DNA of 64,000 nt from CBFFRJ01 sp051486985 (GCF_051486985.1 NZ_JAHVDV010000020.1:36514-100513); one strand, 5' to 3'. Positions 1 to 9,120 are shown, numbered from the stretch's first letter. Numbers and translations: made by a program. The notes: generated from the letters alone by a model not told the origin.

Positions 1-137
1 AAAGGTAAAAAGACCAGCGCCGCCAGCCCGACGCGCATCAGCACCGAAAAATAGCTGTCAACATGCCCGGCAAGGTACTCGCCAATCAGGCTAAAAGAGA
101 AGGCCCACAGGATCGTGGTAATGATGAGAAGCGCCAC
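1..137 (-). CDS. yigM: YigM/BioP biotin transporter, N-terminal fragment (window edge)
   Basis: Reading leftwards from a GTG codon at 137 gives about 45 residues beginning (M)ALLIITTILWAFSF, then a GEYLAGHVDSY segment. I recognise this as the N-terminus of E. coli YigM, a DMT/EamA-type inner-membrane protein shown to import biotin. The rest lies outside the window. An AGAGAG purine run precedes the GTG as a ribosome binding site. Position next to yigL on the same strand matches the E. coli order pldB-yigL-yigM-metR. The GTG start is chosen from homology, because no ATG is in frame nearby. Confidence 0.85.
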   Translation of the reverse strand, partial: MALLIITTILWAFSFSLIGEYLAGHVDSYFSVLMRVGLAALVFLP

Positions 138-216
138 AATGAATGTCTCTCTGGATAAGGAACACCCATTGTAGCGGAGTCTTTGGTTGACAACTGGTCA
201 ATAAATAACCCTATCG

Positions 217-1017
217 TCACTCAAGAAAGAGTTTGCGTAGATAATGTGGGACAGCGTTGTCGGCGTTAGTACCAATCACTTCCAGCTCCGGGTGCAGATC
301 CTTCAGGCGCTGATGGGCGTTGCCCATGATGCATCCTTTGCCCGCCATAGAGAGCATTTCGGCATCGTTCATGCCGTCGCCAAAGGAGATGCACTCTTTA
401 AGGCTGTAACCCAGCGCTGCGGATACGGCCTCCAGCGCATGCCCTTTCGACACGCCGCCTGCCATTACTTCCAGGCAGGTTAACGTGGAGAAACTCACGT
501 TAACGCGATCGCCCCAGCGGGCGTTTATCGCCTGCTCCAGAGGCAGGAGCTGTTCATGCGAGTCGCTGGTAAAGAAGACTTTGCTGATCCCTTCCGGCTC
601 CAGCAAGCCTGGCTCGTAGAGGGAATACTGGAAAATTGCCTCTTTAAAGAAACGCATTTCATCCGGACGGTGGCGGTTCATAAACCACTCGTCATCACGG
701 TAGACGTTAGTGATGATGTCCGGGTTGTTATGCACCACGCCAAACAGGTCAGCGGCGATGTCCCGATCGAGGTTATGGGTGAACACCAGATTGCCGTCGG
801 TATCGTGTACGCGCGCGCCATTCGAGGTGATCATGTAGGCTTTGATCTCCAGGTTGTCGCGGATTTGCCCGACATCCACATGGTGACGACCCGTGGCGAA
901 AACGAAGTTCACCCCGCGCGCAGTGAGGAGCTTGAGCGTATCCTTCGCAAACGGGGAGAGTGTGTGGTCGGGGGAGAGCAATGTGCCATCTAAATCAGAT
1001 GCAACAACCTGATACAT
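217..1017 (-). CDS. yigL: YigL, Cof-type HAD sugar-phosphate phosphatase
   Basis: A 266-residue member of the HAD superfamily (Cof/IIB cap type). Motif I DLDGTLL lies near the N-terminus with nucleophile Asp8, and GDGMNDAEM near residue 215 is motif IV. The E. coli enzyme dephosphorylates phosphosugars and pyridoxal phosphate and is a target of the sRNA SgrS during glucose-phosphate stress. The frame is open 35 codons further upstream, but the start MYQVVASDLDG at 1017 matches the family. It follows pldB on the same strand with a 25-base gap, so the two are probably cotranscribed. Confidence 0.93.
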   Translation of the reverse strand: MYQVVASDLDGTLLSPDHTLSPFAKDTLKLLTARGVNFVFATGRHHVDVGQIRDNLEIKAYMITSNGARVHDTDGNLVFTHNLDRDIAADLFGVVHNNPDIITNVYRDDEWFMNRHRPDEMRFFKEAIFQYSLYEPGLLEPEGISKVFFTSDSHEQLLPLEQAINARWGDRVNVSFSTLTCLEVMAGGVSKGHALEAVSAALGYSLKECISFGDGMNDAEMLSMAGKGCIMGNAHQRLKDLHPELEVIGTNADNAVPHYLRKLFLE

Positions 1018-1042
1018 AAGAACCTTATACCTCAATAATTCA

Positions 1043-2038
1043 TTAGTTATGCCGATCGAAGAAGTCGACGATGGCGCTGAGCGCGACTGAGCGCATGGCG
1101 TCCTCTTCAAAGAGGATCTCATGGTACGCGCCCTTTATGACAAGCGGCTTGCCCCCTTCACAAGGGTGACCCGCTGCGGCGCGAATGTCGCAGAAGCGAT
1201 CGTGCATGCGGTTATCCACAACACGCTCTTCTTCTGCCTGAATAATCAACATCGGCGAGGTGTCTGATGCCGCCCCTGCCAGCACCTCTTCACCGGCCAG
1301 AATGCCTTCCCGCACCCAGTGCCAGGTTGGCCCGCCAACGCGTAACTGAGGCTCATCAGCATAAAAACGCAGGTTGCGTCGGTAACGTTCGCGGCTATGG
1401 GTCAGGGTGTTGATGGCAAACGGCAGCGCGTGCCAGCGTCCCGTGCCGATGGCGTAATTTTCACGAATGCGCGGGTAGCCTTCGGCCCAGTCCAGCAACG
1501 GGCGTACCATCCAGTCTGGCAGATGAATAATGATGCCGAACATGGGCGCGCACAGCGCAATAGCATCACAATTTGCCTGCGGATGGCGCTGTAAAAAGAG
1601 CGTGGCAATCGCACCGCCCATAGAATGGGCCAGGATGTAGCGCTTACGCCACGGGCCGGGAGCCACTTCCTGTTCCCAGAATGCCGCCAGATCGTCAACG
1701 TAATCACTGAAATTGACCACGTGGCCCCGGTGCGAATCTTCCAGCATACGCCCCGACCGCCCCTGACCGCGATGGTCAATAATGAGCACATCAAACCCAA
1801 GATGAAACAGGTCATAGGCCAGTTCGGCATACTTCACATAGCTTTCAATACGGCCAGGGCAGACCACGATAACCCGATCGTGCCCGGTGGCATGGAAACG
1901 GACAAAACGCACCGGGACGTCATCCACGCCGGTAAACTCTGCCTCTTCACGCTGACGCCAGAAATCGGTTAACGGACCTGTAGCAAAGGCAGCAAACGCG
2001 CTTTCTCTGGTTTCCCACTCCTTGTTTCGCCGGAACAT
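1043..2038 (-). CDS. pldB: PldB, lysophospholipase L2
   Basis: A 331-residue alpha/beta hydrolase. The sequence shows IDHRGQGRSGR around residue 90 and the nucleophile elbow AHSMGG (GxSxG) near residue 139, with a C-terminal GAYHEILFE segment that supplies the catalytic His. PldB hydrolyses lysophospholipids at the inner membrane. The ATG at 2038 (MFRRNKEW) corresponds to the E. coli start. An upstream in-frame ATG at 2053 would add only five residues. It is divergent from rhtB across about 100 bases and lies upstream of yigL on the same strand. Confidence 0.93.
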   Translation of the reverse strand: MFRRNKEWETRESAFAAFATGPLTDFWRQREEAEFTGVDDVPVRFVRFHATGHDRVIVVCPGRIESYVKYAELAYDLFHLGFDVLIIDHRGQGRSGRMLEDSHRGHVVNFSDYVDDLAAFWEQEVAPGPWRKRYILAHSMGGAIATLFLQRHPQANCDAIALCAPMFGIIIHLPDWMVRPLLDWAEGYPRIRENYAIGTGRWHALPFAINTLTHSRERYRRNLRFYADEPQLRVGGPTWHWVREGILAGEEVLAGAASDTSPMLIIQAEEERVVDNRMHDRFCDIRAAAGHPCEGGKPLVIKGAYHEILFEEDAMRSVALSAIVDFFDRHN

Positions 2039-2144
2039 TGGGTACGCCCTCACTCACACGACCAAAACGTTTTTTGTGACCTATAGCAACCTCTGCGGAC
2101 AATAGCGTATTGTGGCATAAAAACAGACAATCAGGGAGTTTCTC

Positions 2145-2765
2145 ATGACCTTCGAGTGGTGGTTCGCCTATCTGCTGACGTCCATTATCCTCAGCCTTTC
2201 GCCCGGTTCCGGGGCGATCAATACCATGACCACCTCGCTAAGCCACGGTTATCGTGGCGCGGCGGCGTCCATTGCCGGGCTACAAACTGGCCTTGGTATT
2301 CACATTGTGCTGGTGGGCGTAGGTCTGGGCACCCTTTTCTCCCGCTCGGTGCTGGCGTTTGAAGTACTGAAATGGGCGGGGGCTGCCTACCTGATCTGGC
2401 TCGGTATTCAACAATGGCGCGCCGCCGGGGCGATTGACCTCAATACCCTTGCCCGGACGCAATCCCGCTCGCGTCTGTTTAAGCGCGCCGTGTTTGTGAA
2501 TCTCACCAACCCCAAAAGCATTGTCTTTCTGGCCGCGCTGTTTCCACAATTTATTGTGCCGCAGCAGCCGCAAATCATGCAGTACGTGGTGCTGGGCGTG
2601 ACCACCATTGTGGTGGATATCATTGTGATGATTGGCTACGCGACGCTGGCGCAGCGTATCGCTGGCTGGATTAAAGGGCCACATCAGATGAAAGCGTTAA
2701 ATAAGGTGTTTGGGTCGTTATTTATGCTGGTGGGGGCACTGCTGGCATCGGCACGTCATGCCTGA
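2145..2765 (+). CDS. rhtB: RhtB, homoserine/homoserine lactone exporter
   Basis: A 206-residue LysE/RhtB-family exporter with about six hydrophobic segments. It has the family signature LSPGSGAINTM at residues 18-28 and a VNLTNPKS segment mid-protein. The E. coli orthologue exports homoserine and homoserine lactone. A CAGGGAG ribosome binding site precedes the ATG. It is convergent with its paralogue rhtC, the two being separated by a short hairpin. Confidence 0.94.
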   Translation: MTFEWWFAYLLTSIILSLSPGSGAINTMTTSLSHGYRGAAASIAGLQTGLGIHIVLVGVGLGTLFSRSVLAFEVLKWAGAAYLIWLGIQQWRAAGAIDLNTLARTQSRSRLFKRAVFVNLTNPKSIVFLAALFPQFIVPQQPQIMQYVVLGVTTIVVDIIVMIGYATLAQRIAGWIKGPHQMKALNKVFGSLFMLVGALLASARHA

Positions 2766-2772
2766 TGAGATA

Positions 2773-2796
2773 ACCGGATGGCGTCAGCTATCCGGT
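2773..2796. terminator. Hairpin between convergent rhtB and rhtC
   Basis: A 7-bp inverted repeat, ACCGGAT and ATCCGGT, flanks a 10-base loop in the 38-base gap between two convergent genes. It lacks a strong T tract on either side. It may be a weak bidirectional terminator or a REP-like palindrome. Confidence 0.45.
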
Positions 2797-2803
2797 AGAA
2801 AAC

Positions 2804-3424
2804 TTACCGCGAAATGATCAGATGAATACCGAAACCGGCGAACAGCGCACCGGCAAAACCGTCAATCCACTTCGCCAGACGCTGATAACCACGACGCATC
2901 GCCGGAAGAGCGAACAGGCTTGCCACCACGGTAAACCAGGCAAAGGTTTCCACAATGATCAGTACGAAAATACCCCAGCGCGCGCCCGTACCGACACTGT
3001 CTCCCACAAACAGTGAGAATACCGAGCCGAAGTAGATGATGGCTTTGGGATTGGCGAGATTCGTCAGCAGCCCCTTCATAAAGCTGCGCCCGCTGGTCGC
3101 CAGCTCCACCGCAGGCGCTTCGGCGGTTTTCTCTTCTTTTTTCAGCGCGCCGCGCAGCATCTGGTAACCCATCCAGCACAGATACAGGCCACCGCCGACC
3201 ATAATAATGCTGTGCAGCCAGGCCATTTTCTCAAGGATCAGGTTCAGACCGAGCAGCGCAACGGCCGCCCAGACCATCACGCCTGCGGTGATGCCCAGCA
3301 CACCCATCATCGCCTCTTTACGGGAGCGGCTAACGGCGGTTTGCGACACAAAGAAAAAGTCCGGGCCTGGACTCATTAACGCCACAATGTGCACCAGGGC
3401 GACGGTGAGGAAGAGCATGACCAT
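2804..3424 (-). CDS. rhtC: RhtC, threonine exporter
   Basis: A 206-residue LysE/RhtB-family protein, paralogue of RhtB. It carries the N-terminal LMSPGPDFFFV signature, the mid-protein TNLANPKAI motif and about six membrane segments. E. coli RhtC exports threonine. It is convergent with rhtB and lies about 60 bases downstream of the recQ stop on the same strand, so it could receive recQ read-through. Almost colinear with the E. coli protein. Confidence 0.93.
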   Translation of the reverse strand: MVMLFLTVALVHIVALMSPGPDFFFVSQTAVSRSRKEAMMGVLGITAGVMVWAAVALLGLNLILEKMAWLHSIIMVGGGLYLCWMGYQMLRGALKKEEKTAEAPAVELATSGRSFMKGLLTNLANPKAIIYFGSVFSLFVGDSVGTGARWGIFVLIIVETFAWFTVVASLFALPAMRRGYQRLAKWIDGFAGALFAGFGIHLIISR

Positions 3425-3485
3425 GTTTAACTCGCGGAAAAATAGTAAAGTGGGTAACTATCCTGGCACTTTTCGCGCCTGCTGA

Positions 3486-5312
3486 CTACTCATCATCACC
3501 GTCAACGTGGGCACGGATCAGCGCCATAAACTCCTGACCAAACCGTTCGAGTTTACGAACCCCAACGCCATTAACTCCCAGCATTTCACCCGGCGTAATG
3601 GGCATCTGTTCCGCCATTTCGATAAGCGTTGCGTCATTGAAGACCACATACGGCGGCACGTTGTTTTCATCAGCAATCGCTTTACGCAGTTTGCGTAGCT
3701 TGGCGAAGAGCTTACGATCATAGTTGCCGACGGCGGCCTTTTGCATCACCCTGGATTTAATCGCCACCATGCGCGGTACGGCCAGTTGCAACGGTATTTC
3801 ACCCCGCAGCACGGGACGCGCGGCATCCGTCATCTGTAAGCATGAGTGTTGCGCAATATTCTGCGTGACCAGCCCCAAATGGATGAGTTGTCGAATCACG
3901 CTCACCCAGTGCTCATGGCTTTTATCCCGCCCCATCCCGTACACCTTAAGCTTATCGTGGCCAAGCTCACGGATACGTTGGTTATTTGCGCCACGGATCA
4001 CTTCCACCACATAGCCCATCCCGAACCGCTGATTAACCCGACCAATGGTGGAGAGGGCAATTTGCGCATCGGTGAGCCCATCATAGCGTTTTGGGGGATC
4101 GAGGCAGATATCGCAGTTACCGCAGGGTGCCTGTCGCCCTTCGCCGAAATAGTTCAGCAGCACAAGGCGACGGCAGGTTTGCGCCTCAGCAAAGGCTCCC
4201 ATCGCGTTCAGTTTGTGGCGTTCGATATCCTGCAACTGCCCGGCGGGTTTCTCTTCCAGACAGCGACGCAGCCAGGCCATATCTTCCGGGGCATAAAACA
4301 ACATGGCTTCCGCCGGTAACCCGTCTCGTCCGGCACGACCGGTTTCCTGATAATAGGATTCGATGTTGCGCGGAATATCGAAATGCACCACAAAGCGCAC
4401 GTTGGGTTTGTTGATGCCCATCCCGAAGGCCACGGTGGCGACCACGATTTGCAGGTCATCGCGCTGGAATTTCTCCTGCACGCTGGCGCGCACGTCGTTT
4501 TCCAGCCCGGCATGGTAGGCCGCCGCACTGAACCCCCGACTTTGCAGACGTGCGGCGGTGTCTTCCACTTTCGCACGACTGTTGCAGTAGATAATCCCCG
4601 CTTTGCCACGCTGGTCATGCACGTAGCGCAGGAGCTGATCGAGCGGTTTAAACTTCTCCATCAGCATGTAGCGGATGTTCGGACGGTCGAAGCTGCTGAT
4701 TTGAATCAGCGGGTCGTTGAGCCCGAGCAGACGCACAATGTCCGCCCGTGTAGTGTCATCGGCCGTGGCGGTGAGCGCCATAAAGGGCACCGCGGGCAAA
4801 TACTGGCGCAACTGCCCAAGAGCGGCATATTCCGGGCGGAAATCATGGCCCCACTGAGAGATACAGTGCGCCTCGTCCACGGCTAACAGAGTGAGGTTCC
4901 AGTGGCGAAGCTGGTCCAGGAAATTGTCGAGCATCAGACGCTCGGGGGCGATATAGAGCAGACGAATTTGCCCGGTTCGGCACCCTGCCATCACCTCAAG
5001 CTGTTGCTCGCGCGTCTGCGTTGAATTGAGACACGCCGCCGCCACACCGTTGGCAAGGAGCTGATCGACCTGGTCTTTCATCAACGAGATAAGCGGTGAG
5101 ACCACCAGGGTTAATCCCGGAAGGATCAACGCCGGAATTTGATAACAGAGGGATTTTCCGCCACCCGTGGGCATCACGACGAGACAATCGCGACCGGCGA
5201 GCGCCGTGTCGATAATATCCACCTGGCCCGGACGGAACTGCTGGTAGCCAAAGGTTTCACGTAAAACCTGTAGAGCTGCCGATTCCAGATTCAAAACTTC
5301 CGCCTGCGCCAC
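3486..5312 (-). CDS. recQ: RecQ, ATP-dependent 3'-5' DNA helicase
   Basis: A superfamily 2 helicase of about 608 residues. Walker A MPTGGGKS lies near residue 50 and the DEAH box VDEAHC near residue 145. The SAT-like LTATAD motif and the motif VI stretch QETGRAGRDG follow, then four zinc-binding cysteines (CRR...CGNCDIC), a winged-helix RQC domain and a C-terminal HRDC domain. RecQ acts in RecF-pathway recombination and fork repair. Start choice: the codon aligned with the annotated E. coli K-12 start is GTA here. GTG at 5312, preceded by GGGG with 5-base spacing, is the likely start; TTG at 5327 or 5333 is possible. Confidence 0.93.
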   Translation of the reverse strand: MAQAEVLNLESAALQVLRETFGYQQFRPGQVDIIDTALAGRDCLVVMPTGGGKSLCYQIPALILPGLTLVVSPLISLMKDQVDQLLANGVAAACLNSTQTREQQLEVMAGCRTGQIRLLYIAPERLMLDNFLDQLRHWNLTLLAVDEAHCISQWGHDFRPEYAALGQLRQYLPAVPFMALTATADDTTRADIVRLLGLNDPLIQISSFDRPNIRYMLMEKFKPLDQLLRYVHDQRGKAGIIYCNSRAKVEDTAARLQSRGFSAAAYHAGLENDVRASVQEKFQRDDLQIVVATVAFGMGINKPNVRFVVHFDIPRNIESYYQETGRAGRDGLPAEAMLFYAPEDMAWLRRCLEEKPAGQLQDIERHKLNAMGAFAEAQTCRRLVLLNYFGEGRQAPCGNCDICLDPPKRYDGLTDAQIALSTIGRVNQRFGMGYVVEVIRGANNQRIRELGHDKLKVYGMGRDKSHEHWVSVIRQLIHLGLVTQNIAQHSCLQMTDAARPVLRGEIPLQLAVPRMVAIKSRVMQKAAVGNYDRKLFAKLRKLRKAIADENNVPPYVVFNDATLIEMAEQMPITPGEMLGVNGVGVRKLERFGQEFMALIRAHVDGDDE

Positions 5313-5331
5313 ATTTACCCCATTCAACCGC

Positions 5332-5359
5332 AAAAAACAGGCGCTATTTTCAGCGCCTG
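5332..5359 (-). terminator. Rho-independent terminator of pldA
   Basis: An 8-bp stem, CAGGCGCT and AGCGCCTG, with a 6-base loop is followed in the minus direction by six T. It ends the pldA transcript immediately upstream of recQ, so recQ is probably transcribed separately or by read-through. Confidence 0.85.
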
Positions 5360-5377
5360 CTCATGAAACTGCAATCC

Positions 5378-6253
5378 TTAAAACAGATCGTTGAGCATTA
5401 CGCCAACACCAACCCGTGTCTGATTGAAATTATAGTCAATCAACGACTCGCCATAGCCGCTGTACACCTGAGTGTAGAAGCGAACATGTTTGGTAATCGG
5501 ATAGCTCACACCGACCTCTGCGCCGCCGTAGCCAGTATTCCAGTTGTACTGACCTTTCACGCTGAAGATGGTTTCACCGTACTGATAGCCGATTCGCATC
5601 TGATAGTGGCCCAGGTATTTGGTGATGTCCGGGTTATCGTCGGTATTTCCCACGACGTACCAGGGTTTCACTTCTACCAGCCAGTTATTGTTTTGCGCCA
5701 TCAAACGCGTGTAGATGCGGTTCCAGCTACGCGACGTCGGGTCGGAACGTCCATTGGAATCATGGTTAAAACCAAACTCCACATCACGTAACGTCCAGCC
5801 CGCAAAGCTGTAGTCGGTGGCAAAACCAAGGAACAGCTGCGGTTCATAGTTGGTTTCACGGAACGGCGAAGACGCCGGCTCTTTGGTATTAGAGAGCTGC
5901 CACCAGGATTTTTGCGTGTAAGACGCACCCAGCACCGAGTTCGGTCCGACAATACCACGCCATAACGGGAATGCCAGGCTGAGCTGGAACTTCACTTCAT
6001 CCTTACGAGCTTCATCCGACCAGCTATAAGAGCGGATGGCTTCTTTGTTCATATCGCTCGTATAGGTATAAAGCAGGTAGTTGGATTCATACGGGTAGAG
6101 CGTAAACGGATTATCATGCTCCTGGAGCATGTTGGCGATAATACTGCCGCGCACCGCGGGCGCATCATGAACTTCTTTTACTGTCGCTTCCTGCGCAAAT
6201 GCTGCAAATGGCAGCATGCACGCTGCCGCAAACCAACCCAGAAACGTCCGCAT
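5378..6253 (-). CDS. pldA: PldA, outer membrane phospholipase A (OMPLA)
   Basis: A 291-residue outer-membrane beta-barrel with a Sec signal peptide (MRTFLGW..FAAFAQ) cleaved before EATVKE. The active-site stretch FNHDSNGRSD carries the catalytic His and Ser (HDS), and NRIYTRL follows, as in E. coli OMPLA with its His142/Ser144/Asn156 triad. The protein ends in Phe (MLNDLF), typical of BAM substrates. It degrades phospholipids mislocalised to the outer leaflet and signals envelope damage. The start at 6253 is chosen over an ATG 21 bases upstream because it begins the signal peptide. Divergent from yigI. Confidence 0.95.
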   Translation of the reverse strand: MRTFLGWFAAACMLPFAAFAQEATVKEVHDAPAVRGSIIANMLQEHDNPFTLYPYESNYLLYTYTSDMNKEAIRSYSWSDEARKDEVKFQLSLAFPLWRGIVGPNSVLGASYTQKSWWQLSNTKEPASSPFRETNYEPQLFLGFATDYSFAGWTLRDVEFGFNHDSNGRSDPTSRSWNRIYTRLMAQNNNWLVEVKPWYVVGNTDDNPDITKYLGHYQMRIGYQYGETIFSVKGQYNWNTGYGGAEVGVSYPITKHVRFYTQVYSGYGESLIDYNFNQTRVGVGVMLNDLF

Positions 6254-6412
6254 CGGCTTTCTTCCCCTGAACAAAGTTGTTGAACTGAATATTTTAGCGC
6301 CACCTATTCTACAGATTTATTTAAGAGCTGCGCAGGTATCCTTTCTGAAACTGGTAATCAACAATTTTGAGGCATAAAATCAACATTTCTTTAACTTATG
6401 GATATAGCTTCT

Positions 6413-6880
6413 ATGTCAACCCTCCTCACAGCCGACGCCGCATTAAAACTGGTAGGTGAGATCTTTGTTTACCATATGCCGTTTAATCGCGCCCTTGGGC
6501 TGGAACTCATCCGCTATGAAAAAGAGTACGCCGAGCTCAGCTTTAATAATCAACCCATGATGGTGGGAAACTGGGCGCAGAGTATTCTTCATGGTGGCGT
6601 GATTGCTTCCGCCCTGGACGTGGCGGCCGGACTGGTTTGCGTAGGCAGCACCCTCACGCGTCACGATACGCTGACGGAGGAGGAGCTGCGGACCCGTTTG
6701 TCGCGGATGGGGACGATTGATTTACGCGTGGATTATTTACGCCCTGGCCGTGGAAACCGGTTTACCGCCAGCAGCACCCTTTTGCGTGCGGGGAACAAAG
6801 TGGCTGTTGCCCGTGTTGAGCTGCATAACGAAGAGCAGCTCTATATTGCAAGCGCAACCGCGACCTATATGGTGGGTTGA
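6413..6880 (+). CDS. yigI: YigI, hotdog-fold acyl-CoA thioesterase
   Basis: A 155-residue hotdog-fold protein of the PaaI/YigI thioesterase type. The ILHGGVIASALDVAAG stretch in the middle is the typical active-site helix, and the C-terminal half reads DLRVDYLRPGRG then VARVELHNE. E. coli YigI has been assigned acyl-CoA thioesterase activity. The ATG at 6413 has a GGA element about ten bases upstream and matches the E. coli N-terminus. The ATG at 6398 lacks a ribosome binding site. It lies 51 bases upstream of rarD on the same strand, probably in one transcript. Confidence 0.9.
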   Translation: MSTLLTADAALKLVGEIFVYHMPFNRALGLELIRYEKEYAELSFNNQPMMVGNWAQSILHGGVIASALDVAAGLVCVGSTLTRHDTLTEEELRTRLSRMGTIDLRVDYLRPGRGNRFTASSTLLRAGNKVAVARVELHNEEQLYIASATATYMVG

Positions 6881-6931
6881 GTCACAAAATCAGTTAAAGT
6901 AGCCTCTCTTTTCAGCAACGAGTGTAGTGAC

Positions 6932-7819
6932 ATGGATGCAAAACAGACGCGACAAGGGGTGTTACTCGCCCTTGCGGCTTACTTTATTTGGGGTATTGCG
7001 CCGGCTTATTTCAAAATCATAGGGTATGTCCCCGCCGATGAAATCCTGACTCACCGCATTATCTGGTCCTTTTTCTTTATGATTGCCCTGATAAGCGTCA
7101 GCCGACAATGGCCGCAGGTGAAACAGGTTTTCCGCATGCCAAAGAAGCTCTGCTTACTGGCACTTTCGGCAGTGCTAATCGGGGGCAACTGGCTGCTTTT
7201 TATCTGGTCGGTCAATAATCATCATCTGCTGGAAGCCAGCCTCGGTTATTTCATCAACCCCCTGGTGAATATTTTACTGGGCATGATTTTTCTCGCCGAG
7301 CGTTTTCGCCGGATGCAGTGGGCTGCGGTTATTCTGGCGGCGACCGGCGTGCTGGTTCAGTTGTGGGCCTTCGGCTCGTTACCGATCATCTCGCTCGGAC
7401 TCGCCTTCAGCTTCGCTTTTTACGGGCTCATCCGTAAAAAAATCGCCGTTGACGCCCAGACTGGCATGCTCATCGAAACACTCTGGTTGCTTCCGGTTGC
7501 GGCCATCTGGCTGTTTGGCTTTGCAAACAGCGAAACCAGCCATATGACCCAGAACAGCGTGTCTCTTAACCTGCTGTTAATGGCAGCGGGTGTTGTCACC
7601 ACCATTCCCCTGCTCTGTTTTACCGGGGCGGCTACCCGTCTTCGCTTATCGACGCTCGGGTTCTTTCAGTACATCGGCCCGACCTTGATGTTCCTTCTGG
7701 CCGTGTTCTTCTACGATGAGCACCCCGGCGCAGACAAAATGGTGACCTTTGCCTTTATTTGGGTTGCGCTGGCAGTTTTTGTACTCGATGCGCTGTATAC
7801 CCAACGTCGTGGTCGATAA
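6932..7819 (+). CDS. rarD: RarD, EamA/DMT-family membrane transporter
   Basis: A 295-residue protein with about ten transmembrane segments (two EamA repeats). It starts MDAKQTRQGVLLALAAYFIWG and carries the conserved WLLFIWSVNNHH and LGYFINPLVNI stretches of the RarD subfamily. RarD proteins have been linked to chloramphenicol sensitivity or resistance in some bacteria; the E. coli substrate is not firmly known. Downstream, where E. coli has yigG and yigF, a two-gene accessory insert intervenes. Confidence 0.92.
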   Translation: MDAKQTRQGVLLALAAYFIWGIAPAYFKIIGYVPADEILTHRIIWSFFFMIALISVSRQWPQVKQVFRMPKKLCLLALSAVLIGGNWLLFIWSVNNHHLLEASLGYFINPLVNILLGMIFLAERFRRMQWAAVILAATGVLVQLWAFGSLPIISLGLAFSFAFYGLIRKKIAVDAQTGMLIETLWLLPVAAIWLFGFANSETSHMTQNSVSLNLLLMAAGVVTTIPLLCFTGAATRLRLSTLGFFQYIGPTLMFLLAVFFYDEHPGADKMVTFAFIWVALAVFVLDALYTQRRGR

Positions 7820-7861
7820 GATAAGCCCTTAAACTAACCGTCTTTCAGTGGTGGACACTCT

Positions 7862-8887
7862 ATGCCCGGTCGTAAACAGACAGTTTCAGGACTGCGCATC
7901 GCAGATGTAGCAAAAATGGCTAATGTTGCCCCCATCACGGTGTCGCGTGTGTTAAATCAACCGGACCAGGTAAAGGAAGCGACGCGCACCAGAGTATTGA
8001 AAGTCATTGAAGAGACGGGCTTTGTACCCAATCAGAATGCGGGCGCACTGGCATCCAACCGTAGCCGTCTGGTCGCGGTATTAGTCCCGATGCTCACTAA
8101 TCCCCTGTTTTCGGATACCTTTCAGGCGATTGCCGAGCAACTGGCCGCCAACGGCTACCAGGTCCTGCTGGGTATCTCCGGGTATGAAGCACAACAGGAA
8201 CAGGAGCTGCTGGACGTGATCCTCAGTCGTCGCCCGGATGGCATTATCCTCACCGGAACGGTGCACACTGAACCCAGCCGCAAACGCCTGCGTGCGACGG
8301 GCGTGCCGGTGGTGGAAACCTGGGACATCAGCGACTCCCCTATTGATATGCTGGTGGGGTTTTCTCACGAAGAGGTGGGCCGTCGTGTGGCTAATCATTT
8401 ACTCGGTCAGGGATATCGTCATTTCGCCCTGCTCTCCGTTGATGATCCACGCGGTAAAGTGCGAGCGCAGGTGTTTATGGAAACCTTAACGTCGCAGGGC
8501 ATCACTGATATTGTGCATCAGAGCTTCACGGGACTGCCTGCCCTGGAGCAGGGCCGCGAAGGTTTAACACGCATCCTTGAAAGGGACAGTACACCGCGTG
8601 TCGTCGTTTGCACTTCTGATACCCTGGCCCACGGCGTGCTGACCGAAGCCGCAAGCCGCCATCTGAAGGTGCCGGAACAGCTTTCTGTCTTTGGTTTTGG
8701 CGATATGAACTTCGCTGCCCACACTTTCCCGCCTCTTTCGACAGTGCGCATTGATGGCAAACAGCTTGGTCATCTGGCAGCGGCTGCCCTGCTGCGCCGC
8801 CTGAAAAACGGCGATCATACGACCGTCAATGATGACGTTGGCTTTACCCTCGTTGACCGACTTTCGACCTGTCTTCAGACACCTTAG
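7862..8887 (+). CDS. LacI/GntR-like transcriptional regulator of the adjacent dehydratase gene
   Basis: A 341-residue LacI-family repressor. The N-terminal helix-turn-helix (residues 11-30, IADVAKMANVAPITVSRVLN) and hinge helix (ALASNRSR) are followed by a periplasmic-binding-protein-like sugar domain beginning VAVLVPMLTNPLFSD. By eye it is closest to the gluconate repressors GntR and IdnR. The start has a GTGGA ribosome binding site. Two palindromes in the 233-base gap downstream fit the LacI-family operator form, so the likely target is the dehydratase gene that follows. The effector is probably a sugar acid (inference). Not found at this locus in E. coli K-12. Confidence 0.88.
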   Translation: MPGRKQTVSGLRIADVAKMANVAPITVSRVLNQPDQVKEATRTRVLKVIEETGFVPNQNAGALASNRSRLVAVLVPMLTNPLFSDTFQAIAEQLAANGYQVLLGISGYEAQQEQELLDVILSRRPDGIILTGTVHTEPSRKRLRATGVPVVETWDISDSPIDMLVGFSHEEVGRRVANHLLGQGYRHFALLSVDDPRGKVRAQVFMETLTSQGITDIVHQSFTGLPALEQGREGLTRILERDSTPRVVVCTSDTLAHGVLTEAASRHLKVPEQLSVFGFGDMNFAAHTFPPLSTVRIDGKQLGHLAAAALLRRLKNGDHTTVNDDVGFTLVDRLSTCLQTP

Positions 8888-8982
8888 CGCCTCTGACCCC
8901 ACCTCCTTTTTGTAAGCGGGATCGCATTTTGACGATCCTGCGCTTGTCTGCCGCCAGGGATCAGTCCAGGCTTGAGCGATAA

Positions 8983-8998
8983 ATGAATGCGCTACCAT
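8983..8998. promoter_or_regulatory. Putative operator O1 for the LacI-family regulator
   Basis: The 16-mer ATGAATGCGCTACCAT is centred on a CG step, like LacI-family operators. It differs at only two positions from the reverse complement of O2 at 9075-9090. The centres of O1 and O2 are 92 bases apart, a spacing that would allow DNA looping. An overlapping inverted repeat (ACCAT, six bases, ATGGT) at 8994-9009 may add another half-site. Confidence 0.65.
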
Positions 8999-9074
8999 TT
9001 TATAATGGTTTGATTTAATTGTTTTTTAATGCTTTCTATTTTGCACCTGTAGACAGCTTTTTTAACAGCAGCAA

Positions 9075-9090
9075 ATGGTAGCGCAACCAT
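9075..9090. promoter_or_regulatory. Putative operator O2 for the LacI-family regulator
   Basis: ATGGTAGCGCAACCAT is an almost perfect palindrome with a central CG step, 31 bases upstream of the dehydratase ATG. The outer ATG and CAT with central CG resemble the known GntR operator form (ATGTTACCGGTAACAT). Location between promoter and start fits repression. Confidence 0.7.
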
Positions 9091-9120
9091 TAAAGAAAGT
9101 TAATCCGCGAGGGGGTATCT

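Noticed and set aside
2145..3424. rhtB and rhtC as a recent duplication
   Set aside because: Both are distinct, conserved genes with different substrates in all enterobacteria and are clearly orthologous to their E. coli counterparts.
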